Counted from the first letter of the stretch, positions 1 through 9,830 are shown. The stretch is DNA of 64,000 nucleotides from Sphingobacteriales bacterium (GCA_016700115.1 CP064999.1:1736001-1800000), one strand, 5' to 3'. Made by a program: numbers and translations. The notes: generated from the sequence alone by a model not told the origin.

Positions 1-142
1 TTGAAACCAATTCTGCAAAATAAATGAAATAGAAGTGCCTGCCTTTACTATTCTTCCAGTTTTCTGTTTTCCCGAATGGTGGTTCCTTTTGGTTAAAAGC
101 AGGTGAGAGGTAGTCTGATGGGGCATTTCACCAAAACAAGTA

Positions 143-658
143 ATGAGAGGTACTATTTACAACAGCATTTTCCGACTGATTGCATTCCTGCTTTTTCAGG
201 TATTGTTGCTCAATCAGATTAAACTGCATGGGTTTGTTAACCCGTATATTTATCCGTTGGGAATCCTCATGTTTCCATTTGAAACAGCGAGGTGGTTGCT
301 CTTGTTGATTGCCTTTTTTTCAGGTTTGTTTGTAGATATGTTTACCGATACTCCCGGCCTTCATGCTTCTGCATTGGTTCTGATGGCGTTTGTCAGAGAA
401 TATGTAGTCAATATCAATCGTCCGGTAGGAGATTATGAACCCGGACATCGCCCCACAATAAGCAGTCTTGGTTCTCAATGGTTTTTGGGATATGCCGGAC
501 TATTAGTGCTGATCCATCATACTGTTTTTTTCTTTATAGAAGCCTATACCTTTTCTATGTTGCTGACCACAATAGCTAAAATCGGAATCAGTGCATTGGT
601 TTCTCTGATGTTAATGTTTTTATTTCAATACCTCTTTTATTCGAAACAAAACTCCTGA
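143..658 (+). CDS. mreD: Rod shape-determining protein MreD
   Basis: Polytopic inner-membrane protein of the elongasome, which links MreC/MreB to the cell-wall synthases. The 171 residues hold about five hydrophobic segments (near residues 10-25, 35-62, 115-130, 140-165). They carry the signature blocks of bacteroidete MreD: GLFVDMFTDTPGLHASA around 62-78, then SSLGSQWFLGY and IHHTVFFFIEA. Length matches the family. The few codons at positions 1-27 may be the end of the upstream gene (mreC would be usual), but too little remains to call. The usual downstream partners, PBP2 and rodA, are absent; the next gene is convergent. The family call is confident, though it rests on remembered family sequence. 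Confidence 0.85.
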   Translation: MRGTIYNSIFRLIAFLLFQVLLLNQIKLHGFVNPYIYPLGILMFPFETARWLLLLIAFFSGLFVDMFTDTPGLHASALVLMAFVREYVVNINRPVGDYEPGHRPTISSLGSQWFLGYAGLLVLIHHTVFFFIEAYTFSMLLTTIAKIGISALVSLMLMFLFQYLFYSKQNS

Positions 659-714
659 TTGTCTTCTCTCAGTTCATTGTGCAATAGTGTAACCGCATAT
701 TTTAGCGTGAATAA

Positions 715-1611
715 TCAGACATTTTGGGTCATTAAAATGGCAAAAGCGAGTTCAGCCTGTTTGTTGTCTATCAGCAACATGGCATACTCATGCAAGGCAT
801 CTAAAAGTCCGGCAGGATATTGAGCATGTCGGATGAGTAAATCCTGAACTTCGGGCAATGCTGCTGCTGCAACGATTTCTTCATTGGTTGGCAGTTGGGT
901 TAAAGCAGCCAACTGTGCCAAGTGATTGCCGGTTAGTATCCTGCTATGACGGATTTGGGGCGGAAGACGGTCAAATCCAATGCCTATTTTGTCAAAAGGC
1001 TGATAAATTTGATGAATAGCATTGCCTGATGCGCGGCAGTAGAAGGCTCTTCCCATTCGCGCCATCAGGTCTATTTTGTTTGGGTCAATGCGTTGTTGGT
1101 CGTCTAATACGGCTTCATCTATATGCATCCGCAACACCTCACAGACAATCAAATTGCCGGCACCACCGCTCTCACCAAGCGAAATGATATCATTTACCTT
1201 ACATTCCATTTGTACAGGAGATTCTTTGACCCGAAATGGCCGTATTAACTCTGAATCAAGCGGGGTAAACCCGGCTTTGTCGAACTCACTTACCTCGTGA
1301 GGATAGTCAATACTGCATAATGCCATCTGACGCACTATCGAATAAGTAACAACATTGATGACCACTTCACGCGTGGCTATAACATTGGACAAAGTGTCTT
1401 TGGTAGTATTGTTACCCACTCTCCTGTTGGATGAAAATACAGCAATTGGCGGATTAGAACTAAACACATTGAAAAAACTATATGGCGCAAGATTGGGGTT
1501 GCCTTCAAGGTCCATCGTGCTCGCAAAACATATAGGGCGGGGAGCTACTGCCCCTAATAAATATTGATGTAATTCTGAGGTCGGAATTGTTCCGGGTGTA
1601 ATAGTAAGCAT
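715..1611 (-). CDS. Flavin reductase-like domain (FMN-binding split barrel) protein
   Basis: Flavin reductase family protein (FMN-binding split barrel), probably a cytoplasmic NAD(P)H:flavin oxidoreductase or flavoprotein of unknown substrate. Recognisable elements are GAVAPRPICFASTMD near the N-terminus, NLAPYSFFNVFSSNPP and NVVTYSIVRQMA, which together form the FMN-binding core. A C-terminal extension of about 100 residues (LAQLAALTQLPT onward) is helical and of unknown role. The frame is open to 1656, giving 15 hydrophobic residues (TIISFFLGFIFF) that look like a chance extension. The ATG at 1611 (MLTITPGTIP) matches the usual family start, so I prefer it. It converges on mreD. Confidence 0.8.
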   Translation of the reverse strand: MLTITPGTIPTSELHQYLLGAVAPRPICFASTMDLEGNPNLAPYSFFNVFSSNPPIAVFSSNRRVGNNTTKDTLSNVIATREVVINVVTYSIVRQMALCSIDYPHEVSEFDKAGFTPLDSELIRPFRVKESPVQMECKVNDIISLGESGGAGNLIVCEVLRMHIDEAVLDDQQRIDPNKIDLMARMGRAFYCRASGNAIHQIYQPFDKIGIGFDRLPPQIRHSRILTGNHLAQLAALTQLPTNEEIVAAAALPEVQDLLIRHAQYPAGLLDALHEYAMLLIDNKQAELAFAILMTQNV

Positions 1612-1656
1612 AATATGAAAAAATATGAATCCTAAAAAAAAGGAAATGATAGTCAT

Positions 1657-2163
1657 TAAAACGCACCAAGATATAAATAGTTATTAGCGCATTAGCTTCA
1701 GATTATGTAATTCAGTGGTTAAAAGTCATATAAACCAAAGTTAAGAGGGTTTTTGGAATCTTAAAGAAGTCCCTTTCTGTCGTTGATTTTTACTCTGAGA
1801 GTTCTTAATAATGATTTTACGTTTGTTAAGATTATAGGGTAACGCTTCTTTTTGTTTAAATTTCATTTCTCGGAATTGGGGATACCGGTTTTATAAGAAT
1901 TGAACTATTTATGAATGCACTTAACATTAGTCCTGCTACATACAATCAACCGGTTTAGTTAAAAAAGACTAAAATAGTCTGTTACTGACCTAAATATGGT
2001 GTATTTTATCTTCAAATATTTCTGCCAGTCTTTATTTTTGCGGTTTGGCTGCTAAATCATCATTTTTTTAGATGAGCGATTAAATTTATACCGTCCGGAT
2101 TTTTTGAATTCCGGATGATAAAAGTTGTTTTAAACTTGACGCATCTTACACAAAATACTATAT
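1657..2163. other. Intergenic region, no gene seen
   Basis: About 500 bases between the divergent flavin reductase and amidohydrolase genes. No plausible coding frame. It holds two small inverted repeats: AGACT/AGTCT at 1966-1980, and a TCCGGA pair around 2095-2117 close to the amidohydrolase start. These could be operators, but nothing identifies a regulator. A TAnnTTTG-type element (TACGTTTG, 1818-1825) has no well-spaced upstream TTG. Confidence 0.4.
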
Positions 2164-5100
2164 ATGAAATCACTCTTTACATTTTTATTCATGTTTGCTT
2201 TGTTGCTTGCCAAGTTTATGATGGCTACAGCTCAGCCGACTTTTACTCAAAATTTCAATGGCGTTCGTGACGAGCGCGAAGGTTTGTATGCCATTACCGG
2301 CGCAACAGTGTTTACCCACTATAATCAGAAAATTGAAAATGCAACTCTGATTATCCGGAAAGGATTGGTGGAAGCAGTGGGGGCAAATCTGAACATACCC
2401 GAAGGGGCTGTGGTTGTTGATGCCAAGGGTAAATTTATATACCCGTCTTTTATTGACCCCTACACCAGCTACGGGATGCCCGAAGCTCCAAAACGCGAAG
2501 GTGGCGGTGGAAGAAGGGAGTTTGGCCCACAACCTGACAGCGAAACCAAAGGTGCTTTTAACTGGAATCAGTCCATCAAACCTGAATTTAACGCTTGCGA
2601 CAATTTTAACCCTGATGCCAAACGGGCAAAAGAGTTGAGAGATGCCGGTTTTGGAGCCGTACTGACCCATCAAGCTGATGGTATCGCCAGAGGAAGCGGA
2701 GCAATGGTAATTTTGGGAGATGGAAAACCACAAGAACTGTTCATAAAAGATAAAACTTCGGCGCATTATTCGTTTTCAAAAGGAAGTTCCCGACAGGACT
2801 ACCCAAGTTCGCAAATGGGAGTAATTGCCTTGCTTCGACAGACCTATTATGATGCGATATGGTATGCCAAGGCACAACCAGGACAAACAGAACTCAATCT
2901 GTCACTCGAAGCTTGGAACAAATTGCAATCTCTTCCTCAGATTTTTGATGTCGGTGATAAACTTGAAGCACTAAGAGCCGATAAAATCGGCGATGAATTT
3001 GGCAAACAATACTTGTTTGCAGGCTCCGGCAATGAATATCAGCGAATCGAAGAATTAAAAGCAACCGGTGCAGGGTTTATTCTTCCGTTAAATTTCCCGG
3101 ATCCTTATGATGTGGAAAACCCTTTTGATGCCATGAATGTGGAACTTTCAAAAATGAAACATTGGGAACTCGCGCCTTCTAACCCTTTGATGTTGGTCAA
3201 GGCAGGAATTTCGATTTCATTTACCACGAATGGTCTTAAAGATTTAGGGCAATTTAGTAAAAACCTGCGAAAAGCCATCAAAAGAGGGTTGAGTGAAGAA
3301 GAAGCGCTTAAAGCGCTCACCTATAATCCTGCCAATATGTTGGGTGTTTACAATACTGTTGGAAGTCTTGAAAAAGGCAAGTTGGCAAATTTCATCATTT
3401 GTGGCAAGCCTGTTTTTGATGAAAAAACCATCCTTCACGAAAACTGGATTTACGGGAAAAGATATGTAGTGAAGTCTTCAGACTTGACCGATATAACCGG
3501 AACTTACCAGTTAAATATTGCAAATATAACATACAAGCTCTTAGTTAGCGGCACTCCCGAATCTCCAAAAATGAGTTTTGAACTGTCGGATACTACTAAA
3601 AAAATTGAACCTAAACATACGCTTCAGGATTTGGGCATTTCTTTCTATTTTAGTACAGACAACGACAGCATCAATCAAAGTAAACTCGGGAAAGGGGTAG
3701 TACGTCTTAGCGGCTGGGTCATTCCCGAAGACAAATCATGGAAAGGAAGTGGAACCGATGCCAACGGTAACTGGGTAGAATGGAAAGCTACCCGAACCGG
3801 GGATGCACCTAAAAAAGAAGAAGCAAACAAAGACAAAACACCTAATGATTCCACTGCTGTTCAAAAGGATAAAACAGCAGACGGAAAAGACCCCAAAAAA
3901 CCTGAAAAGCCCGAAGAATTAGGACTTGTTACCTATCCTTTTACCGCTTATGGTTGGACCGAACGTCCGAAAGCCCAAACAGTATTATTTAAGAATGCTA
4001 CGGTATGGACGAACGAAAACGAGGGTATTTTGCAAAATACAGACGTGTTGGTTCAAAATGGAAAAATCGCAGGAATTGGGAAAAATTTGTCTGTTCCTTC
4101 TGATGGGAATGTTGTGGATGCTACCGGTAAACACCTGACTTGTGGTATTATTGACGAACATTCGCATATTGCCATCAGCCGGGGAGTAAACGAGGGCACA
4201 CAGGCAAGCAGCGCCGAGGTAAGCATTGCAACGGTTGTAAATTCAGAGGATATCAATATTTACCGACACCTCGCCGGAGGAGTTACGACAATTCAACAAC
4301 TTCACGGCTCTGCCAATCCAATTGGTGGTCAATCTTCTTTAATCAAACTTCGTTGGGGGCTAAACCCCGAAAGTCTGAAGTTTGAAGGTAGCCCCGGGTT
4401 TATCAAGTTTGCATTGGGAGAAAATGTGAAGCAAAGCAACTGGGGCGATTTTAATACCACCCGCTTCCCTCAATCGCGCATGGGCGTTGAACAAGTCTAT
4501 ATGGATGCTTTTACCCGCGCCAAAGAATATGGCATTGCCCTTAAAGCTGCTTCAACTTCCAAAAAAGACCCGGGTGCGAAACCTATCAGACGTGATCTGG
4601 AACTGGAAACGCTGCTTGAAATCTTGGAAAGCAAAAGATTTATCACTTGTCATTCTTATGTGCAGTCTGAAATCACCATGCTTATGCGAGTAGCTGAACA
4701 TTTCGGGTTTAAAATAAATACCTTCACCCATATTCTGGAAGGCTATAAAGTAGCTGATAAAATGAAGCAACATGGAGTTGCAGCCTCAAGTTTTTCCGAT
4801 TGGTGGGCATATAAATTTGAAGTCAAAGATGCCATACCACACAATGGCGCTATCTTGAGCAGTATGGGCGTAGTTACAGGTTTTAATTCAGATGATGCAG
4901 AAATGGCGCGCCGCCTAAATCAGGAAGCAGCCAAGGCTGTAAAATACGGAGGAATCAGCGAAGAGGAGGCCTGGAAATTTGTTACCCTCAACCCTGCCAA
5001 AATGCTTCGTATTGACAACCGTGTGGGCAGCATTAAAAAAGGTAAAGATGCCGATGTGGTGTTGTGGAACGACCATCCGCTATCTATTTATGCCCAGCCT

Positions 5101-5331
5101 GTTCAGACCTATGTAGATGGAGTTAAGTATTTTGATCTTGAACAAGACAGCCAGCTCCGAACCAAAATTGGAGAAGAGCGAAACCGGCTTATACAGAAAA
5201 TGTTGGCCGAAAAAGCCAAAGGTGGTGACACCCAAAAACCTATGCCTGCCAAAAAAAGACTTTACCACTGTGATGATCTGGACGACCACGAACATGTTGA
5301 TTTTTATCATCAGGAAGTAAACACACATTAA
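2164..5331 (+). CDS. Secreted tandem amidohydrolase (two amidohydrolase domains)
   Basis: Exported protein of 1055 residues with a signal peptide (MKSLFTFLFMFALLLAKFMMATAQ) and two imidazolonepropionase-like amidohydrolase domains. Domain 1 (about 40-440) keeps the composite-domain architecture (AKGKFIYPSFIDPYTSYGMP; ALTYNPANMLGVYNTVGSLE), but the metal-binding HxH is replaced by DPYTS, so it is probably inactive. A charged Lys/Glu/Asp-rich linker lies near 545-585. Domain 2 (about 600-1030) has DEHSHIA near 664, TCHSYVQSE near 828, a further His in FTHILEG near 855 and GFNSDD near 906, as expected of a metal-dependent hydrolase. Substrate is unknown; cyclic dipeptide or amide hydrolysis would fit the family. 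The next gene begins 22 bp after the stop and is a paralogue. Confidence 0.85.
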   Translation: MKSLFTFLFMFALLLAKFMMATAQPTFTQNFNGVRDEREGLYAITGATVFTHYNQKIENATLIIRKGLVEAVGANLNIPEGAVVVDAKGKFIYPSFIDPYTSYGMPEAPKREGGGGRREFGPQPDSETKGAFNWNQSIKPEFNACDNFNPDAKRAKELRDAGFGAVLTHQADGIARGSGAMVILGDGKPQELFIKDKTSAHYSFSKGSSRQDYPSSQMGVIALLRQTYYDAIWYAKAQPGQTELNLSLEAWNKLQSLPQIFDVGDKLEALRADKIGDEFGKQYLFAGSGNEYQRIEELKATGAGFILPLNFPDPYDVENPFDAMNVELSKMKHWELAPSNPLMLVKAGISISFTTNGLKDLGQFSKNLRKAIKRGLSEEEALKALTYNPANMLGVYNTVGSLEKGKLANFIICGKPVFDEKTILHENWIYGKRYVVKSSDLTDITGTYQLNIANITYKLLVSGTPESPKMSFELSDTTKKIEPKHTLQDLGISFYFSTDNDSINQSKLGKGVVRLSGWVIPEDKSWKGSGTDANGNWVEWKATRTGDAPKKEEANKDKTPNDSTAVQKDKTADGKDPKKPEKPEELGLVTYPFTAYGWTERPKAQTVLFKNATVWTNENEGILQNTDVLVQNGKIAGIGKNLSVPSDGNVVDATGKHLTCGIIDEHSHIAISRGVNEGTQASSAEVSIATVVNSEDINIYRHLAGGVTTIQQLHGSANPIGGQSSLIKLRWGLNPESLKFEGSPGFIKFALGENVKQSNWGDFNTTRFPQSRMGVEQVYMDAFTRAKEYGIALKAASTSKKDPGAKPIRRDLELETLLEILESKRFITCHSYVQSEITMLMRVAEHFGFKINTFTHILEGYKVADKMKQHGVAASSFSDWWAYKFEVKDAIPHNGAILSSMGVVTGFNSDDAEMARRLNQEAAKAVKYGGISEEEAWKFVTLNPAKMLRIDNRVGSIKKGKDADVVLWNDHPLSIYAQPVQTYVDGVKYFDLEQDSQLRTKIGEERNRLIQKMLAEKAKGGDTQKPMPAKKRLYHCDDLDDHEHVDFYHQEVNTH

Positions 5332-5353
5332 CATGCACTTAAAAAAAACAGAC

Positions 5354-6691
5354 ATGAATCATATTCAAAATTTCATTGCTTGCTTTTTCTTGTTTTTTAT
5401 TTTTACAGGATATGCATTTGCACAAGCTCCTGCTGTTCCTGTTCCTGCACCTGCACAGGGGCAAAAAATAGTTCTGACCGGTGGGGTTGCACATGTTGGC
5501 AATGGACAGGTAATTGACAACAGTGTCATTGTGTTGGAAGGAGGTAAGATAACTGCTATCGGAGACGGACGAACAGTTAAGGCCGATGCAGCTAATGCCA
5601 CCATTTTTGATATCAGCGGCAAACATGTTTATCCCGGTTTGATTGCAGCTTCAACTGCCCTGGGGTTGAGTGAAATCGCGGCTGTACGTGCTACACAAGA
5701 CCGGAACGAAACCGGAGAATTTAACCCCAACATACGCTCCATCATCGCCTATAATACTGACTCGGAAATCATACCTACTTTGCGTACCAATGGTTTGTTA
5801 ATGGCGCAAATTGCTCCACAAGGAGGCATCATCAGTGGGCAATCTTCTATTGTTCATCTCGATGCATGGAACTGGGAAGATGCAACTTTAAAGGCAGACG
5901 ACGGCATTTGGCTGAACTGGTCTCAAATGTTTACCTTCGAAGGCTGGTGGGCAGAGCAGGGAGGAATCAAACCCAATGAAAAATACGGAGAACAGACTCA
6001 GCAAATCAAATCTTTTTTTGAAGAAGCTAAAGCCTATTGTCAAGCCAAAAAACATCAGGAAGCTAACCTGAAGATGGAAGCGATGTGCGGGTTGTTTTCC
6101 GGCGAAAAAAAACTGTATGTCAATGTGAACTATGTGAAGGAGATTGTGGATGTGGTTAATTTCGCAAAAAGTTTTGGCGTTCAGTTGGTGTTGTCAGGAG
6201 GTTCTGATGCGTGGAAAGTTGCCGACCTGCTTAAAGAAAATAAAGTAGCGGTTATCATTAACCAAACACATAACCTTCCTAATCGCGAAGACGAAGATTT
6301 TGATATGCCTTATAAACTTCCAAAACTGATGCACAATGCAGGCATACAATATTGCATTACCGTTGGAGCCGGATTCGATGGTTACTGGCAACAACGCAAC
6401 CTGCCTTTTCAAGCAGGAACTGCAGCGACATTCGGACTTACCAAAGAACAGGCGCTGAGTGCGATTACTTTAAATGCTGCTAAAATTCTGGGAATAGATA
6501 AAACAACCGGCTCACTTGAAACCGGTAAAGATGCCACCCTTTTTGTTTCAAAAGGCGATATTTTAGATATGCGTACTAATTTGGTGGAGCTTGCTTTTGT
6601 ACAGGGACGACAGATTGATTTGGACAACAAACAGAAAGCACTCTATCGAAAATATATGGGAAAATTCGGGCTTCGTCCTATTCAGGAATAG
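5354..6691 (+). CDS. Secreted amidohydrolase-like protein (degenerate metal site)
   Basis: Exported amidohydrolase-family protein, about 445 residues. The start at 5354 (MNHIQNFIACFFLFFIFTGYAFAQ) gives a clean signal peptide; an ATG at 5333 only adds seven residues. The N-terminal composite domain (IVLTGGVAHVGNGQVIDNSVIVLEGGKI) and the C-terminal ALSAITLNAAKILGIDKTTGSLETGKDA block are typical. The residues after strand 1 read HVYPGLIAASTALGLSE, without HxH. Like domain 1 of the upstream protein it may therefore be a non-catalytic partner. The two genes form an operon, and the second probably arose from duplication of one domain. The 133-bp inverted-repeat element follows 52 bp downstream. Confidence 0.8.
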   Translation: MNHIQNFIACFFLFFIFTGYAFAQAPAVPVPAPAQGQKIVLTGGVAHVGNGQVIDNSVIVLEGGKITAIGDGRTVKADAANATIFDISGKHVYPGLIAASTALGLSEIAAVRATQDRNETGEFNPNIRSIIAYNTDSEIIPTLRTNGLLMAQIAPQGGIISGQSSIVHLDAWNWEDATLKADDGIWLNWSQMFTFEGWWAEQGGIKPNEKYGEQTQQIKSFFEEAKAYCQAKKHQEANLKMEAMCGLFSGEKKLYVNVNYVKEIVDVVNFAKSFGVQLVLSGGSDAWKVADLLKENKVAVIINQTHNLPNREDEDFDMPYKLPKLMHNAGIQYCITVGAGFDGYWQQRNLPFQAGTAATFGLTKEQALSAITLNAAKILGIDKTTGSLETGKDATLFVSKGDILDMRTNLVELAFVQGRQIDLDNKQKALYRKYMGKFGLRPIQE

Positions 6692-6743
6692 AGGTTCGAC
6701 TTTATAGCAGTACGGCAGAATAATACTGATTAGATAACTTTTT

Positions 6744-6876
6744 AGGAGGCTGTCTAAAAAGTCGAGAATCTACTCACATATAGACCTTCAATATGTGTAT
6801 GTGTCTAAATAAAGCTATTATACACTTGCTTCTGAATTATATGTGTGCAAAATAAAGACTTTTTAGACAGCCTCCT
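6744..6876. repeat. MITE-like element with perfect 20-bp terminal inverted repeats
   Basis: AGGAGGCTGTCTAAAAAGTC at 6744-6763 is repeated in perfect inverted orientation at 6857-6876, enclosing 93 AT-rich bases without a gene. The outer sequence resembles terminal repeats of IS elements with GGCTGTC ends, so a miniature non-autonomous element is the simplest reading. It lies between two convergent genes, so it could also act as a two-way transcription stop. No convincing target duplication is seen. Confidence 0.6.
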
Positions 6877-6923
6877 TGTTTTTCCGGAAATCCATTAACA
6901 AAACGCCTGATTTACCGGAAGGC

Positions 6924-7673
6924 TCAGGATATTTTAAACTTTGGATGATAGGTCTGCAAAAGGTTTTCCATAATGCCATACACTTTTTGTTGTAATGCCG
7001 GTACATCTGCTTCGGTCATGCCTTTCGTTTCGACCGGGTCGGCAAAATATGCGTGCATAGTACAGGGGTGCATGGGCAATTTTTCGTTGGGCAACAAATC
7101 ATTTGCTCCGATTATGACAAAAGGGGCAACCGGTATCTGCATTTCAATAGCTATCCGGAAAGCTCCGGCATGAAAGGGCAACAGAGGTTTTTCCATTTTT
7201 TTGTTGCGGGTTCCCTCCGGAAAAATCATCACCGAAATCCCATGTTTGGCATGTTCCAACATTTGGTCCATGCTTTTACGCCGACTTTCGGGATTGTCCC
7301 GTTCCACAAAAACGGATACCTTGCTAAAAACATACCCCATCAAGGGCATCTTTTTTAACTCTGCTTTGGCTAAAGGGGTAAAGTTATTGTGTTTAATGGC
7401 TGCATTGACCAAAACCGCATCACCCATTGAGGTGTGATTGACAACAAACACATAGGGCTGCGTTTTCAAAACTTTGGGATTGTCGTGAATTACAAACTTA
7501 ACGCCTGACAGAACAGCCCAGGTGTTTACCCACACTTTGTTATAGCCCAACATATATTTAAACCCCTTTCTGCCAAGCATAGAGGCGAATGTATAGACCA
7601 CAACAGCAACTAACAGCAATATAAAAAAGATAAGTCCAGACCAAAAAGAATACAAATACCTTAGAACAATCAT
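6924..7673 (-). CDS. plsC: 1-acyl-sn-glycerol-3-phosphate acyltransferase (PlsC family)
   Basis: Lysophospholipid acyltransferase of the LPLAT/PlsC family, which would acylate lysophosphatidate at the inner membrane in phospholipid synthesis. It has an N-terminal membrane helix (residues about 8-30). The catalytic box is NHTSMGD (NHx4D type), followed by the substrate-binding block IFPEGTR and then PFVIIGANDLLP. The length of 249 residues is normal. An exact substrate (lysophosphatidate versus another lyso-lipid) cannot be read from sequence, because bacteroidetes carry several paralogues. The SDR gene lies upstream on the same strand with a 63-bp gap, so the two may be co-transcribed. Confidence 0.85.
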   Translation of the reverse strand: MIVLRYLYSFWSGLIFFILLLVAVVVYTFASMLGRKGFKYMLGYNKVWVNTWAVLSGVKFVIHDNPKVLKTQPYVFVVNHTSMGDAVLVNAAIKHNNFTPLAKAELKKMPLMGYVFSKVSVFVERDNPESRRKSMDQMLEHAKHGISVMIFPEGTRNKKMEKPLLPFHAGAFRIAIEMQIPVAPFVIIGANDLLPNEKLPMHPCTMHAYFADPVETKGMTEADVPALQQKVYGIMENLLQTYHPKFKIS

Positions 7674-7736
7674 GAGCGTAGTTAATGGGGTAAAATGAAT
7701 GATTTAGTGATAATGATAAAAGGCTATATCCGTTAT

Positions 7737-8648
7737 TTATTGTTGTAATTTACGGGTGAATAAAGGTTCGGGTTGATTTAGCCCGGTAAGTTGTTCGCTG
7801 ATTTCCCAAAAACGGGTTGCAATATGAGGTTCATAAGAAATGGCAGATGACCGTACAGCTTTACAGGTATCGAAATATTTACCACTAATGCCCTTGACCT
7901 CGGACGAAGAAGCAAGAAAAACACAAGTTTCGGCACCCTGTTCGGCTGTTCTGATAAAGGGTTTCAGAATTTTAAATCCCAGCTTTATCCATCCGGCGTT
8001 AAATTTCTTTTGACCGAAATTCGTACTGACTACTCCGGGGTGCATACAATTTACAGTAGCCCCATATTGGGGCTGCCTGCGCGACAATTCGTAGGTAAAT
8101 AAGATATTGGCCAATTTAGAAAGTCCATAAGCTTGCCACTGATTGTAAGATTTTTCTCCCTGCAAATTGTCAAAATCCACCTGACGAATGATTTGATGTG
8201 CTCCGGATGCCATATTTATTATCCTTGAAAAGGGAGTGTTGTTTAGTGTTTTCAACAACAGTCTGGTCAACAGGAAATAAGCTAAATGGTTGGTGGCAAA
8301 AGTCAGTTCAATCACGTCTTCACTTAGTTGTCTGTCAGGCATCAGAATACCGGCATTATTGATTAAAACATCAATCCGGTCGAATTTTGTGGTCAATTCC
8401 ACTGCAAGCCTTCGTATTTGCTGTTGTGAAGCCAGATCGCAGATAAACAAGTCTATTTGTTGGTTACTGCTACAGGCTATTATGTCCTTACGGGCAAGTT
8501 CTCCTTTTTCTTGATTTCGGCATACCATTACAATTTGTGCGCCTTGTTTTGCTAAAGCCATACAAGCAGCTTTTCCTATTCCGGAATTGGCACCTGTTAT
8601 CACTACTGTTTTGCCCTGCATTGAGTTAGGTAGTTCGGCTTTCATCAT
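7737..8648 (-). CDS. Short-chain dehydrogenase/reductase (retinol dehydrogenase-like)
   Basis: NAD(P)-dependent SDR of 303 residues. The cofactor motif TGANSGIGKAA lies at 14-24, NNAG near 90, the catalytic Ser in NMASGAHQ, and the YGLSK (YxxxK) pair follows. The extended C-terminal region and overall pattern resemble the retinol dehydrogenase/WW-domain oxidoreductase-like SDRs that reduce lipid-like aldehydes or ketones, but the substrate is unknown. It sits between plsC and the DUF2027/Smr gene, all on the minus strand. Confidence 0.85.
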   Translation of the reverse strand: MMKAELPNSMQGKTVVITGANSGIGKAACMALAKQGAQIVMVCRNQEKGELARKDIIACSSNQQIDLFICDLASQQQIRRLAVELTTKFDRIDVLINNAGILMPDRQLSEDVIELTFATNHLAYFLLTRLLLKTLNNTPFSRIINMASGAHQIIRQVDFDNLQGEKSYNQWQAYGLSKLANILFTYELSRRQPQYGATVNCMHPGVVSTNFGQKKFNAGWIKLGFKILKPFIRTAEQGAETCVFLASSSEVKGISGKYFDTCKAVRSSAISYEPHIATRFWEISEQLTGLNQPEPLFTRKLQQ

Positions 8649-8690
8649 ATTGTTGACTCAAATTTAGACGAAGCAGAGGGTATAGATGTT

Positions 8691-9830
8691 TTAGTCATAT
8701 TCAAAGGTAATGATTGTAGCTCCAAACTCGTATTTGTGGTGATAATCGTTGGTATAATTTACTGCCTGAGGGTAACTGCGCAAAAGATTAAACACTTCGG
8801 TTTTCAGTTTTCCTTTCCCTTTGCCGTGAATGACTACCATTGTTTTTTCTTTGTTTTTGATGGCATCCAACAGGCTTCTTTCAAATGCCCTTAACTGTAT
8901 ATTGATAATTTCGGAATTGGTTAGATGCTTATAAGAGGGTTGTAATTTTTCGATATGAAGGTCTATTACCCTTTCTTCTGCGTTAAGCGTTACCTGATTG
9001 TAGTTGGTGTTTGTACTTTCTTTGTTGGAAATCAGCATATTTATTTTTAACTCGGCAGGATCTACCACTACTGCTTCCTTTGGCGGGTTCACAGTTTCGG
9101 ACTTTAGACTGATTTTATTCAAAACCACAAAATTATAGGCAACTGTATTGGGCGGCAACAACTGAACGGACTGAGGCGGATTGCGCAACATTTTGGCTTT
9201 TGGTGAGATTACTCTATCAAAAAGCTGTGGCGGACCTTCGTCTTCAGGATGTTTTTTGATTTCTCCCCAAATTTCGAGACAGAGGTTTTCATTGAGCCAG
9301 TCAAACTGCAAATCATTCAGAATAATGGGTTCCCGGCTTGGAAGGGTTTTGGAAATAGAAAATCGCTCTTCATCGTTCAAAAAGGTGGTATAGGAAAAAG
9401 AAATAGCACGAGGAGTATTGTTGATAAGATGCACCAGAAAGTAATCAATGATGCCCGAAGTCTGATAAAAGGGTTGTAAGGCAAGGTGAATTCCTAAGTC
9501 AGGGCCGGTGTCTTCATATAAATGTAAACCCATCTGCCGCATTTTTTTGGCAGCCTCTTCTTTTTGTTTATTCTGTTTTTCGGCAGAAAGTGGGAGTTGA
9601 AGTTTATCATGTCCAGATTGTTTGTTTTGAGGGTTACCGGATTTTAACTGAGATTCCATAGATTCCAACAACTCTAAATGTTCGTTAAAAACAGGGATTA
9701 CATCTCCATCCATCAGTCGAACCATTACCGATTCTGAGTCAATGATTTTAGCAACCTTACCGGTCTCATCCGAAAAAATGAGCTTGACTTTATCGCCCAG
9801 ATTGAAACGCATTGGCTTTTTTTTGGACAT
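8691..9830 (-). CDS. DUF2027 and Smr domain protein
   Basis: Cytoplasmic protein of 379 residues typical of Bacteroidota. The N-terminus (about 5-55) is a small beta-barrel-like segment (FNLGDKVKLIFSDETGKVAKI) of the Tudor/KOW type. The middle (about 100-250) corresponds to the DUF2027 region. The C-terminus (about 285-379) is an Smr domain with DLHIEKL and VVIHGKGKGKLKTEV, the HGxGxG loop of MutS2-like Smr nucleases. Smr domains in other proteins nick nucleic acids; activity here is an inference. Its promoter must lie in the 347-bp divergent region with the DinB-like gene. Confidence 0.8.
   Translation of the reverse strand: MSKKKPMRFNLGDKVKLIFSDETGKVAKIIDSESVMVRLMDGDVIPVFNEHLELLESMESQLKSGNPQNKQSGHDKLQLPLSAEKQNKQKEEAAKKMRQMGLHLYEDTGPDLGIHLALQPFYQTSGIIDYFLVHLINNTPRAISFSYTTFLNDEERFSISKTLPSREPIILNDLQFDWLNENLCLEIWGEIKKHPEDEGPPQLFDRVISPKAKMLRNPPQSVQLLPPNTVAYNFVVLNKISLKSETVNPPKEAVVVDPAELKINMLISNKESTNTNYNQVTLNAEERVIDLHIEKLQPSYKHLTNSEIINIQLRAFERSLLDAIKNKEKTMVVIHGKGKGKLKTEVFNLLRSYPQAVNYTNDYHHKYEFGATIITFEYD

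Noticed and set aside
1..27. Possible end of mreC
   Set aside because: Two frames end here after only seven or eight codons; nothing identifies the gene.
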